Of a stretch of DNA of 64,000 nt, positions 10,131 to 21,585 are shown one piece after another. A program made the translations under genes and the position numbers. This DNA is from Anadara kagoshimensis. Taxonomy: Eukaryota; Mollusca; Bivalvia; Arcoida; Arcidae. The notes beneath the pieces are model-generated. The model was not told the origin of the DNA. It searched no databases and saw only the letters and a list, made by a program, of their open reading frames with translations. The stretch spans positions 14,704,460 through 14,768,459 of the forward strand of contig CM037871.1 in assembly GCA_021292105.1 (NCBI GenBank). Direction: 5' to 3'. How positions within the stretch are numbered: position 1 is the first letter of the stretch; each line of letters opens with the position of its first letter.

Positions 10131-13100
10131 TTACTTGGGGCTTAAGCCATTAGGGGACAGACTCCTTGAGTATGAATTATCTATAAATTTCAATGATGAA
10201 GAAGTATAATCCTCATGCAGGTTGTCTACTTCATGTGCATCACTTTCTCCATCATATATTACTTCATATACAGCATCTGGTTGTCCATCCTTTCCTTTTA
10301 ATACACCAATTACCCTTCCTTGATACCACTCTGTTTTTCCTGTTTTCTCATCTATGCACCACTCATGTAGTATGCGCCTTCCAAGAAACTTTGTAGCACA
10401 CCGTCGCATTACTCTAGTATGTGATTCAGTTCCAGAAGTTGAAGGACCTTAAATGCAAAGCAGTCATTGTAATAAGCATGCTGTTTCTCCAAAAACATTT
10501 ATTCATTACATAATACCATTATCTCAGAAAAACAAAATTGAAATCCAAAAACTTCTTCAAAAACAATTCTAATTTAATTTACGATTAAAACAGTGCAATT
10601 CGTCAAAGGAAATTAGTTGCTCCTTGCCTTTTTTTTACACTTTGAAAAACAATAATGTGACATTTATATGTGAAATTACAATTTGTGAGCAGTTATCAAT
10701 ATTGTTAAATTATATAAATGTGTACAATAAAAAACAATTGAAGTTAAATCTGGTACAAATAAATATTCTAGGCAAAAATCAGGAATATTTCATTTTTATA
10801 GTGAATTGAATGACATTTAATGCTGTCAAAAATAATCATTTCACTTATGTTGAGATGTCACAAGCTGTAGGTTAACTTCAGAAAACATTGGACTTTGTAG
10901 TGTGCTCAAGGGCATTGTGCAGGGAGGATTTTTTAATGTGCTATGTCTGACGTGACACTGGGTCTCACTTTTTAAGGTCTCTTCAAAATAACCCTGCTAC
11001 TTTCAATTTTTAGCAGCATTTGCTTCAGAAAAAAAAATCACTACCTTATAGCAAGTATTAGTTGACCATAGACAGGGTTCAAACCAGGACTGCCCACATA
11101 TAGAACAAGCTAACGTAGTGGAGGAAAACCCATTGTGATAAAAGTAGACACGCAAGCATTTCTGATAGGTACCAAGTGACAAAGAAATTAGAAAAATGCA
11201 TAATGTTGTAAGACTGCAATTCTAACCTAACCCAGTTGTACATGTAACCACCAGGTTTACATACAAAATAATATAAAATGTTTTAGAAAATGATGTACAT
11301 GTACCTGATAATGAAGAATTGTTTGTAGTTCTTTGAATTTTATCTGTTCTTTTAGTTATAGCTGATCCATTTCTTGTCTGTTTCCTACTAGTTTCAACAA
11401 CCCTTGTCTTACATACACTATCTTCATACTGCAATATATATATATAAATAACATGAGTATTCTGTTCTTAAAAGCATTAAAATATGTTTCAATTCAAGTA
11501 TTTATAAAAGAGGGTGACGTGACATATATGGGGTTTAACATTGTACAGCAATTTATTCATGTGTACACAGTATCTAAGGTGATTATGTCAATATGGATTT
11601 ATGAGCTGATTGTTACAGCCTGTCAGCCAGAATTTAAAGTATTTCTGTAAACTCATACATGTTTTGGAGATTATTTTCTGTAAATACAATTGTTAGTGAA
11701 CCAAGTAACCACATATATTGGACCCTATTAGAAGAAATAACAATCAATGCACCTTCATTGAACCTCAATTCAATCAACTATCAAAATTAAAACAAGCAAA
11801 GTACTTACAAATAAATTGTTGACAAAGAGATTTTATGCCAGTATTTGCTTATCAAAACCCTAAAAAAGTTGCGTGACCACCATGAGAATACTGTTAATAA
11901 TTATGACGTTTTCATTTTCAAAATTATTATGGATGTAAAGTACAATAATCTGTTTTAACTTAATCTTGCAGTTTTCAAAGTCTTTACTTTGATTTGCACT
12001 TAACAACTGTAGCCATACACAACATATATTACAACAAGGGAAATTACCCATGGTAGATCTGGATCTCTTATACCAGTACTTGTGTGTTCTCTTGGTACAG
12101 CCAATTCCGGTAAAATAGATGTTCGATAAAAAGCATTTAGTTTCGGTAGCATGTATAAATTCCACATATCCTCATCTTTAAACACTCTTTCAATATAAAA
12201 CTCATATGGGTTGGTTCTTCTAATCACTAAATCTACCCATGGCAAATTCAGAATGTTCATTTGTCCTTGGATTTGGTAAAAATAATTGTGGTCTTTATTT
12301 AATTTCAGTTTTCCCTTTTCCATTTTCAAACAGAATCCTTTAATTTTTTTAGATGCGTCATGGAAACTGAGTTGATTTTTTTGGAGTAGATTCTTTACTT
12401 CCACTAGACCCTTTTCTCCATTTTTCAAAACCACAATACCATCTGGGCTAGCTGCTAAATGCTTATTTTTTAGGTCAATTACAAGGCCAGATTTTTCAAT
12501 TTTTACTTCCTGTTGTTCTTTTCTCTTAAAATCTATGTATTCTTTTAATGAAATTGGCTCAGATAGTAATCCAGTTCTTGTGTATGGTGTTCCAACAAAA
12601 TTTCCATAAAGCAGTCTTTTTACAAATTTTTTTATTGTCAATTTTGGATTCCTCCTAACAATTTCTCCGAAAACTGATGCTGTTAATCTTTTTCTTCTCT
12701 CTTCTTTCCATGTAACACTTAGAGATTGAGTACGTGTTAGTTCTTCTATTTTCTTACACTGCATATCGGATAGGTTGATACAGGTATTCACGTAATCCTC
12801 ACACCTCTGTAATAATTCAGACTTTTCTATATCTGGGACAACCTGGACTGATTCTAAACCATACTCCCTCCTTGCTTTTTTGGAATTGCTTTGAGTAATT
12901 GATGAAAGTTTACGTTTAAATCGTCTTTCTTTGACATCTGGCTTCTGTTTAAATTTTAAATCTCTTAAAAGTTTTATGGCTCTTTGTCTTGAATTAGTTA
13001 TAAAATGGACACCAGGCTTTGATCCAACTACTTTCTGCCATACTAATGGGGACCAGGCTGGGCCATAATTTTTACGCAAAGCTCCCCCATAGCATCTAGC

Positions 13101-14896
13101 ATTCCATGATCCGCTGTTACATCGGTTTATTACTTTGCCTCCATCAAACTTTGCTCTCACTGACATCCAGTTTTCAGCCATATTAGTCGTAAAATTCCCA
13201 ACCAATCTATTTGATTTGTTCGCTACTCTATCCAATAATATACTGATATCCTTCAACATGTCAGATCTTAAAGACATTTCACAACCTAACGCTTCTCGAC
13301 TTTCTTCTAAATCTGCTTCTGATATACCCTCCTTCCAATATTTAGCTTGATCTTCAAGTACTGATGTTATCTCGTCTAATTCTTCTACTGATGGTGATTC
13401 TGTGCTTTGACTATTACTACTTGTACATGTCGGTATCCTGGTCTTACAAAAGTCGGTGCATCTTGAATGGTCTCCAAATATATGATGGACAGAATTTCTG
13501 ATGTCATGGTTCATTAGTTTAATTGCCTTGGATCGGTTGCCTTCCTTTGACCTCATTTTGATAGCACATCTAACTGCTGATACTATTCTAACCCTAACTC
13601 TTTTTGTTAACCCTCCAGTTCCTTTGTAATACGGCTTGTCTACAACTAATTTCTCTAAACTCGATCTCAAGCACTTACATACATGATTGGCACATTCGAT
13701 TTTCTGCACATGGCGACCCCAAACTGGAACTGATTCCTGAATTTTTGCAAAAACAGAACTATCTCCATCAGCAATAATCCTGAGGTATCGAACACCATGG
13801 ACAGACTCTGCCTTTTTAAATCCCTCTACTATGATGTCTGATTCCATAGCCTGACTGCTTTCTGTCCAATTTTTAAAACATGTATGGGGAGCCGGGGTTG
13901 TTTTCCTTGTTTCTGCCAGGGTACAAGTGGAACAATACTTATTTCTGATACCAATATGTAAAATTTTTCCTGTTGCTGCACCAAAAATCACAACTACTCC
14001 ACCAAGAGCATTGTATGTGTGTCTGTGGCTATGCTTTGACCATCCCCCATCACATACAACAGTAATCGATGGCACACCATCATGGAAATTACCCTGTTTT
14101 ATGGCCAACTCCCTTTCTTCTGCCCCTGCTCTCATCATTTCCTCTTCTAAACAACTATGCCAGAGAGAACCAATCTTCCTTCTATGGAAGCAAAATATGA
14201 CTGGCTTATCCCTGGCATGTTTAAAACTGATGCCCTTTCATTAAGACTAGCAGCACCGCCTCCAGTGGACATTGTTCCCCACACTGACCTTATATTGACC
14301 TCAGGAAAGGGTGTACTGTCTAATATCATAGTTTTACTTGTTTGCATAATGTGCTTTTCCCCACACACGCACGATGAAATCAATTCACTTGAAAATCCAC
14401 ATTTATTTCTTTCAGAACATAAGCTAACTGGCCCTTTTCCACTCAAACTAGTGCATGTAAATGTTTTAGCAATTTCACATTTTGCAACATGTGATGTAAT
14501 TTGTTGTATGTGGTCTTGCAGTGACTGTAAATCAATCAATCTATATCCTTCTAACTCACTTAAGGGGTTTGAGAATACTGTCAACTTTGCAGTCCCAGGT
14601 GTACGTACACTGCATAATTTTTTTCTATATGTATTATTAGGGTCGATTCTTTTAAGCACAAATTTTAAAACCTTTTTACCATTCTGAACACTGACTTTTT
14701 TTACAATTCTATATGGTTTCTTAGTAGTTGCTTTGGTAGGTAATAAACTCAATGACTTGTTTATTTCTCTAGAAGCTTTGGCATATCTTTTCTTACATAC
14801 ATAACTATGCCTTCCAGAAGGGCCATTAAACTTTCTTCTTCTCCTTTTTCTTGTAGTTTTACCCATAATGTTATGTATAATATATACTGAAACCAA
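10131..14896 (-). CDS. Mutator-like transposase-domain / YqaJ nuclease / Tudor-like fusion, three exons, one frameshift
   Basis: Exon 1 (14896-12048) encodes a basic N-terminus (MGKTTRKRRRRK), then a Mutator-like domain with acidic motifs VVCDGGWSK, IIADGDSS and NMAENW plus CANHVCK, and then a YqaJ-like exonuclease with RLTASVFGEIV, ASPDGIV and LVEVKN (PD-(D/E)XK type). A donor GTAATT follows TGG at 12048. Exon 2 (11428-11305) and exon 3 (10447-10131) have consensus AG/GT borders and compatible phases. Exon 3 encodes a Tudor/chromo-like barrel (WYQGRV...YEVIYDGE). One base appears missing near 14165, splitting exon 1 into 249 and 712 codons. The total would be about 1,080 aa. Probable role: recombinase of the surrounding TTAA element. 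An alternative start is 14863. Confidence 0.75.
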
Positions 14897-15560
14897 ATAT
14901 TTATGTCACAAGGCCAAAACAACTAGTAACAAGCTACTCAAAAACGAGGTACTGAAAATGCATTTGAAATACAGCAGGAAACGGTTATTTTCACATATAA
15001 AGCTGTGTATTTGGCCTTTTTTACTTTCAAGTTGTTGATACATTAGATGTAATTTAATAAAATATATATGAAATAAAAGTTTAGACTTTGTTCTTTCAGT
15101 CTGTATGTTTTATATTTTCAAAGGATTTTAAAATATGTTAATTGTTATGCATTTTTAAATGCATGCTACAACAGGATTATCGATGTTTTACTTCATTTTC
15201 AGCGAAATTTCTCGAACGCGTTTGTGGGTTGTGCTGTTTAATGCCTAGTCGCATTTGCACCATGGGTCTAACAGAGGTATAAGAGTTACCTCCCGTTTGT
15301 TGATACTATAAGCTAAAAGCCAGTATAAAAAAATTACGGAAATTTTGAGGGAAAATACTTAAATTTTCGATTTTAAAATGTTCTCCAAGTTCAAAGACAA
15401 TTTTTGTTAACTTTTCATTAACCGATTTTCACGATCTTGGTACCAAATTAAACTACAAAATGTAAACTATTTGAAAACGAAAGTAGTTTTGAATGCGAAA
15501 CTATGGCGTAGATGCGACTCTGCATATAACGCGCATGCTCCGTTTAGCCTTCTTGCTAAA
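14897..15560. promoter_or_regulatory. Divergent intergenic region of the TTAA transposon
   Basis: About 660 bases separate the start codons of the Mutator-like/YqaJ gene (minus) and the coiled-coil gene (plus). No convincing TATA box was identified. The sequence immediately before the plus-strand ATG is more GC-rich and contains CGCGCATGC, as at TATA-less animal promoters. A shared bidirectional promoter is inferred from position only. Confidence 0.35.
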
Positions 15561-18500
15561 ATGGCGACCTCCGCGAAAAGCAGCCCAACCTTTACTGTGG
15601 AGTCTATTGAAGAATATTTAGGTAAGAAATGAGAATTAATGTGTTGATCGGCGAATTTATACTTTGCAATTTTGTTTTATCTAGTCTTTCAGTCATTGTT
15701 TTATAATTTAATTAATAAGTTTAGCTTTTGCAAACACAAACTCGAACTGGTATCTCAGCCGTGATTTAATTTTAAAGTTTTAAAATTTGCTTTTCATATT
15801 TTTTTCCCGTTTTGTTTCATTCAATTACTGCTATATATGTTTCTTATTTTTATTTGATTTTAAATTGCGAAATTGTGAAATTATTATCTTTATTTTTAGT
15901 TTCATTGTATTGAGTTTAAACATTTTAATTTTCATTCTGATTTCTGTTTATTTTGAATACGTTGCTTTGTGGTTTCTTTTATGTCTCTTTCAGATTTTCC
16001 ATGACCATGACACATTTGACTAGTTTGTTTAGCCGTAATTATAAGTATATAACAGACAAGTAATGTATACAGTATCAAGTTATAACTTATTAGTAATATA
16101 ATTTCCTACATGTGTGTGTGTGTGTGGGCATAGGCTGCCGAGTGCAATTTTTGTTTTGTTTTCCACAATCTTGCTAACATTGCTTAAGTAAAAATAATAT
16201 GCTCCAAGTCCCAATCCTTATTTGATTTAAAAATCTGTTAGTTGTATGTGTGCATGCTTCCGTTTATGCATGTATTTGTGATCCATGGCCAATATAATTA
16301 TGGTCTTGATATTTTTTCAAATGATGACATCTACAGACAGTTATGAGGAGTGTTTTTAAGGAGTGGGAAAGGGCGTAGGCCAGATGTACCAAAACTTGAC
16401 ATAACAAATTTTCTGCTTCTGCAGATGTACATGATGAAGATCAAGCATGATAAACCTTGGGTTTTCATTGAAGAATGCCTTTCAAAATTGTATCCAAAAT
16501 ATCAGAAACAACGATTTAGAGCACTTGTGGAGAAAGCACAACAAAATCTTCAACAAGTTACATCACACGATTTACAAAGTTTTTTAGCTAGTAAAATTGA
16601 CCTTAATTTTATTGGCCCAGTTTGTGAACAGTTGGGGATAGGTAGACAAACTTTATTGGAATGTGTTGACTTTGAAAGGGCAATCTGTTCAAATCAGTAA
16701 TGAACTGATTCTTGAAATTGAAAAATTCAGAACACATGAAAACATTTCATTTGATGTAGCATACATGTGGTACACTATTTTGGCCAAGAAGTCAAACTAT
16801 TCTTTAGTAACTGAAAGGGAAATGAAAAGTAAACTAACCAGCATTAAAAATAAATTTATTTCTTTGAATAAAAGTAAAGCAAAGTATCCAGAAAAACTTC
16901 AGCTTTTCTTGTCTGCAGTGGCAGATATTCAGACACAATCTATCAACACAGATATTGACACCAGTACCAGTTACACTGAAATAGCTTCTTTTCCTATTGG
17001 ACTTGTTAATAAAATGATACAAACAGATGATCTTGGATATACTAGTAGTATTAATACGGATAAGTTTTCATTGAAATCTGAAAAACAATTAAAATTGAAG
17101 TCTGAAAACTTGAAAGCCGAAAATGAGAAACTTTCATTGGAAGTTGAGGCATTGTCAGAGGTTTTAAGTAACAAAAATAAGGACATTGAGCGTTATCATT
17201 CAGATAAAAATGAAAATGATGTGAAACTGGAAAAACTTGAAATTAAGGTGTCTAAAATGAAAACCGAGATTAATAATTTGAAAGGTGAATTAAAAAAATT
17301 AAGTCGAAAAAAAATAAGCTGAAACAACAACATAATGAAGATAAAGTGAAAGTTAAAGATTCGAATGATGTAATTATCACATTAAAAGAGAAACTTAAGC
17401 TTTCCCAGACTTCGCTATCCTACTTTAAATCAAAATCAGAAAAAATTATACAGAAAAGTGTAAACTGAACAAAGAATTCAATGCAAAAATTATGGAACTT
17501 GATTTTGCAAATTCAAGTGAACTTGAAAGTGAAAAAAGGTTTGTAAAAACCAGAGATAAAGGTAGAACTTTTTCAAACGATATTCGAAAATGTGTTATAG
17601 AGCTACAGGGAGAAGCTTCTGTTTCAGCTAAGAATTACAGTAAAGTCATTCATACAGTTGCAAAACATACATTTGAAGTAGACATTCCTTTATCGGATCT
17701 TCCGACTGAAAAGTCTGCATTAAATATAGCTGACGAAGGTCATTTTTTTTAGCAAATTTCAAGTTGGTGAAAACCTTTTGAAGTCTAAACACTGGAATTT
17801 ACATTCGGATGGTACCACCCGAGATCACAAGAAAATTATGGGCCATCAGGTAACGGTCGATACTGGAGAAAACTTTTCGGTAGGGTTCACACCAATAGCT
17901 ATTGAAGACAATAGCACCCTTCTAGATGTCGCCATTCATATGTTGCAAGAATTATCTGAAATTCAGGATGACACTAACCCACAAAATATTCAAACTGACA
18001 TTTATAATAAACTGCTGGCTCTCATGTCTGATAGAGCAGCTGTCAATACAAAATTTAATTTAGACATAAATGATGACAGAAAACTGAAACTTGGTACAAA
18101 TGAGGACATGCACTTTCTCTACTGTAATGCACATTTTTTATTGGGTTTATCTAGTGAATGTACAAAACAATTGAAATTAGTAGAAAATAAAATGGTTGAA
18201 CAACTCGGTCATAAACTTGGACGTGCTCAGCCGAAAAATTTCTGTCATTTCAAAGGGTCTGAAACGAACACAGGCAGAGTAATTAGGACCGGAAGTGACT
18301 GTCTTGGACCATTGGGGGACGAGAAAAGTGGTTGTAGGACTGAATGGTTAGCTTTCTGTACAGAAATAGGTGAACTATCACATGTCGGAAGCTTTCGTAT
18401 GAATAGATTCAACAACTTTTTCAAAGGGGCTGCAGGTTTATACCATCATAGAAAACACATTATTAAGTTTCTGAAGGAGGGATACAAATCTGATTTGAAT

Positions 18501-19374
18501 TTAAAATTAGAAAGTGTTCTACTTGATATTGAATCTACTGAGATAACAGCATTGTTAAGATCAGTGGGTATTATATATTATGTGCTAACTGGTCCTTTTT
18601 GGAATCTACTCAATAGTAAAACACATTATTTGGATTTCTACAAATATGTTCAAAAAATGTACTCGTCATTTTCTGATTGGGTGAAGGATGCCTCGCCCTT
18701 GTTGGAACAGCCTGTACCCGAGTTATTTGATGGCTTTTCAGTGGAGAGAGATGATGTATTTGATAGTTTGTATTCTGCAGTAAGTGCAGATGATTATGTG
18801 TGTTCTGTAAATGCTCTTGAGCAAATAATGAAAGGGTTTATTCAAGTTACAGAAAGACAGCTTTCAGATTTTTTGAAAGGCGGAATATATGGCGACTGCC
18901 CAACATTTGAGGAGAGAGAAAAACTAAGTCACTGTTATTTACATAACTTAGTTTCTGAGTATGCATTTGGTGATTTAGACTATAACCAATACAGGAGACG
19001 AAATGCATCCTTGCACCACCATAGTACTATCCGCATGCTAAAAAGAAATAGAACACTAAGTAAATGGTTTAATAAACAAAAATGAACATGAACAAAGTGA
19101 GTTAATCAGTTTGGCAAGAAAGAAAGCACCGAGTCTGAGGAAGAATCACCAAAGGTTACAGAAAGATGTAATAGGGAAAGTAAGAGCTAAGTTACTGGAA
19201 AATAAAAGACAAAAGGAAGAGAAGTTGAGAAAACTACTAGAGAAAAAAAGAAAGATAGCTGATATGGTTAAAGCCCACGGTGGTCCTGTGAAATGCCCTG
19301 CAGAGGTTGAACAATTATCTCGAACGTTTTTATGTATGGTCTATCTAGAAGGGTATGTGTGCTTGTTTTTATGA
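15561..19374 (+). pseudogene. Coiled-coil companion protein of the TTAA transposon, frameshifted
   Basis: Exon 1 (15561-15621) starts ATGGCGACC and ends at a GTAAGA donor in phase 1. An acceptor after 16350 keeps the frame open into exon 2. Exon 2 runs to about 19350 but needs frame changes near 16690, 17305 (A8 run), 17460, 17748 (T8 run) and 19080 (A run). Features: a basic N-terminal region, a Lys/Glu-rich coiled coil (about 17060-17460), a conserved domain with LHSDGTTRDHKK (17780), MSDRAAVNTKF (18025) and YCNAHFLLGL (18120), SASLHH-type C-terminal motifs, and a second Lys/Glu-rich helix. The domain resembles an uncharacterised, transposon-associated invertebrate family. The D...DRA...CxAH pattern recalls hAT-type RNase H folds, but that is inference. 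A GGTATGTG donor-like site at about 19350 may start another intron. Confidence 0.6.
15622..16350 (+). other. Inferred intron of companion gene
   Basis: It begins GTAAGA and ends TTATGAGGAG in an AT- and T-rich context. A stop codon in the exon-2 frame at 16344-16346 requires splicing downstream of it, and the AG at 16349-16350 joins the exons in phase. The polypyrimidine tract is weak. A short (TG)n run lies near 16112. Confidence 0.5.
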
Positions 19375-20790
19375 ATATAGTTGGTATATAACAGTTTTAA
19401 GAAAGATCAGTGTTCCATCTACAATGATAATGTAGTTCTGATAGCTCAAAAATGTCAAAAATCTTCATTTTTCGGTGCAAAAAGGTAATCAAAATAAAGA
19501 TTTTAACATATCTCGACAACCGCTTGAGGTACTGAGCTAATTTTGGTGTCGTTTTGCAGGTTTTTGGTAGCTTTATTTAAAAAAAATGGCCAAAATCACT
19601 ATATTGTTTCATTGAAAAAATCATTTTCAGTACCTACAAAAACTCATGCACATGTTGTGTCCTCTTCCAGCCACCATACTTTTTTCAATTTGTTTGGGTT
19701 TTATGTACAGATATGATGGGTTTCAGTGAAGGTGCATTGATTGTTACTTATTTTTGTTTGTGCATAAAAACTAGTAATTTTTAATGACAATATTTTTTAA
19801 TCTTACTATAGTTGTTAGTTACACATAAATTGCAGAGTCAGAAACTATTTTACATTTTTATTATGAAAAAATGCATCATGCTATTTCTGAGTAAATAAAA
19901 TATCCCTACATTACCTTATATACATAATTACCATATAAATGGCAGGCCATGAGGTGTGGTCATAATGACATAACCACTGATTACAAACAACAGGTCTGCA
20001 TTTTGGAAATCTTCGATTCAACAGAGATCGGAATCGATTTATAGGACAAGACAAGTCACGTCACCCCGTACTACATTTATTAAATACGTATATATATGTG
20101 ATATATGAATAAAACTATTTGATTACCTTTAAAAAGCTGATTTTCTTTCTGTTTACTACGTCCTGTTTACTTTTTCCCCAAACCGGAAGTTTGCCTTATT
20201 TCATACCTACTGGAAGTTCTGCCATGATTAAGAGCACCTACAAAAATAATCCGGTTGTAACTATACAGATTGCTTTGACATTTTCGAATTTGAGATAATA
20301 TTTAACTATTTTTTTGTTTTTGAATTATTTAAGGACAACATTAATTCTGATAACTAAACAATTTTATAAAATTCTCAGAGAAGTCAAATATTGGCGTAGC
20401 AATTTCTTAATTGTCAAAAGGCCAAGATGGAGGACATGGATCAGGATCTGGTTAACAGACTTTCAAATAAGGCTAAATCCTGTGTGATCTGAGTAAATAT
20501 TTATTGATGGATTATGCCAACATAACATTTAATTATGTAATTATCATCATGTGTGTTTTCAACACGATCGATTGGAAATCAAGAAGGTGGTGATCAATTG
20601 AATTAGCGTGTTGACCTTTTTTGGACATTCCCTGCAAACTCGCGATTCCGTACTGTGATGAAAACTGCAAAATTTTGATTTACTTATTTGTAATAGATAA
20701 AAAAAAAATTCCATTGCTCCTTGCATTTAGTTTATATGTAGTAGTAAGTAACCGAGGTATATATTTGACACAAAAATTTCTGATTTATTG
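19375..20790. other. Non-coding right arm of TTAA transposon
   Basis: AT-rich, without credible coding potential. It ends with the subterminal motif (20791-20807) and the right TIR (to 20993). Confidence 0.5.
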
Positions 20791-20993
20791 TGTACCTGTG
20801 CACAAAATTTTGCAACAATTTTTCCTCCTAAATTGACAATTTAAAAAAAAAATGGTATTGTGTATTTTCAGACAAAATGATTGTACATAAGAACCCACAA
20901 GACCAAAAAATTGATATGAAACTTTCTTATTTGTTCTTAAATACATGGTAATTTCCTGTCCTATGTAACTATGGTAGACAAAATGGCTACCCC
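20791..20993 (-). repeat. Right terminus of TTAA transposon
   Basis: TGTACCTGTGCACAAAA (20791-20807) is the exact inverse of the left subterminal motif. CAAAATGGCTACCCC closes the element next to TTAA (20994-20997). The TIR differs from the left copy by one transition. Confidence 0.7.
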
Positions 20994-21087
20994 TTAAATA
21001 ATCCGCTCAGGTAATTTTTTACAGCTGCGCTTTAAACATTAAATAATATAACGATGTGACTTCTATCACTGTATAGTGAAGACTGAT
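20994..21087. other. Polinton remnant between two insertions
   Basis: About 90 bases of non-coding sequence, starting with the right TTAA and containing CTCAGGTAATTTTT, which recalls the repeat upstream of pPolB at 8514-8640. It is read as Polinton sequence trapped between the TTAA transposon and the Ngaro-like element. Confidence 0.5.
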
Positions 21088-21153
21088 AACAAATGAATTT
21101 ATTAAGTGTTGCTACTTAAACACGTGTGTTTGTTTACATTCTATATCGTTATA
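21088..21153 (+). repeat. Split direct repeat A1, first part
   Basis: AAATGAATT...TTAAGTGTTGCTACTTAAACACG... matches 28590-28650 in A2. It is interrupted at a TA by the IS630/Tc1/mariner transposon and resumes at 24312. Confidence 0.8.
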
Positions 21154-21585
21154 GGTCGCGCACGATAACTTGGCACATCCGGGGTTTTTCAGTTTGTAAA
21201 TAAACATTGCAGCTCGTTCGATAAATGTTATGTTTTGGCCCATAGTGTATAACGGGGACAAGTGTTGAGAGTTCTATCCTGCTATAATACATTTTTTTTA
21301 ACAAAAAAGTTTGATTAAGCCCATTAATAATAGTAATTTTAATAACAATAATGTCATTAATAATAATATCGTCAATATATTGTCGTGTGCTATTTTGACT
21401 CTATATTTATTTAATAAAAAGTCAAAATAGAAAATAATAATAATAATATCTTATTATTTGCTGTATCAAATAATAAATTCTTCACCATGAAATGTATGCT
21501 GAATATATTTACAACAAGTTACTGAATGGCTTTGCGAAAATTTTTAATTCAAAACTATTTATTTATTAATCTTATGTACTTAGTC

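Larger units (their letters stand above)
8652..20993. mobile_element. 12.3-kb TTAA-flanked DNA transposon with two divergent genes
   Basis: The left end GGGGCAGCCATTTTG (8652) and right end CAAAATGGCTACCCC (to 20993) are inverted repeats with one mismatch, each bordered by TTAA (8648-8651, 20994-20997). Internally, TTTTGTGCACAGGTACA at 8840-8856 has its exact inverse at 20791-20807; the motifs lie 188 and 186 bases from the two ends. Between them are a reverse-strand spliced Mutator-like/YqaJ gene (14896-10131) and a forward coiled-coil gene (15561-19374), separated by a likely shared promoter region. TTAA duplications are characteristic of the piggyBac and Kolobok superfamilies; the coding content does not look like piggyBac. 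It is inserted in the Polinton, upstream of its polymerase. Confidence 0.72.
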
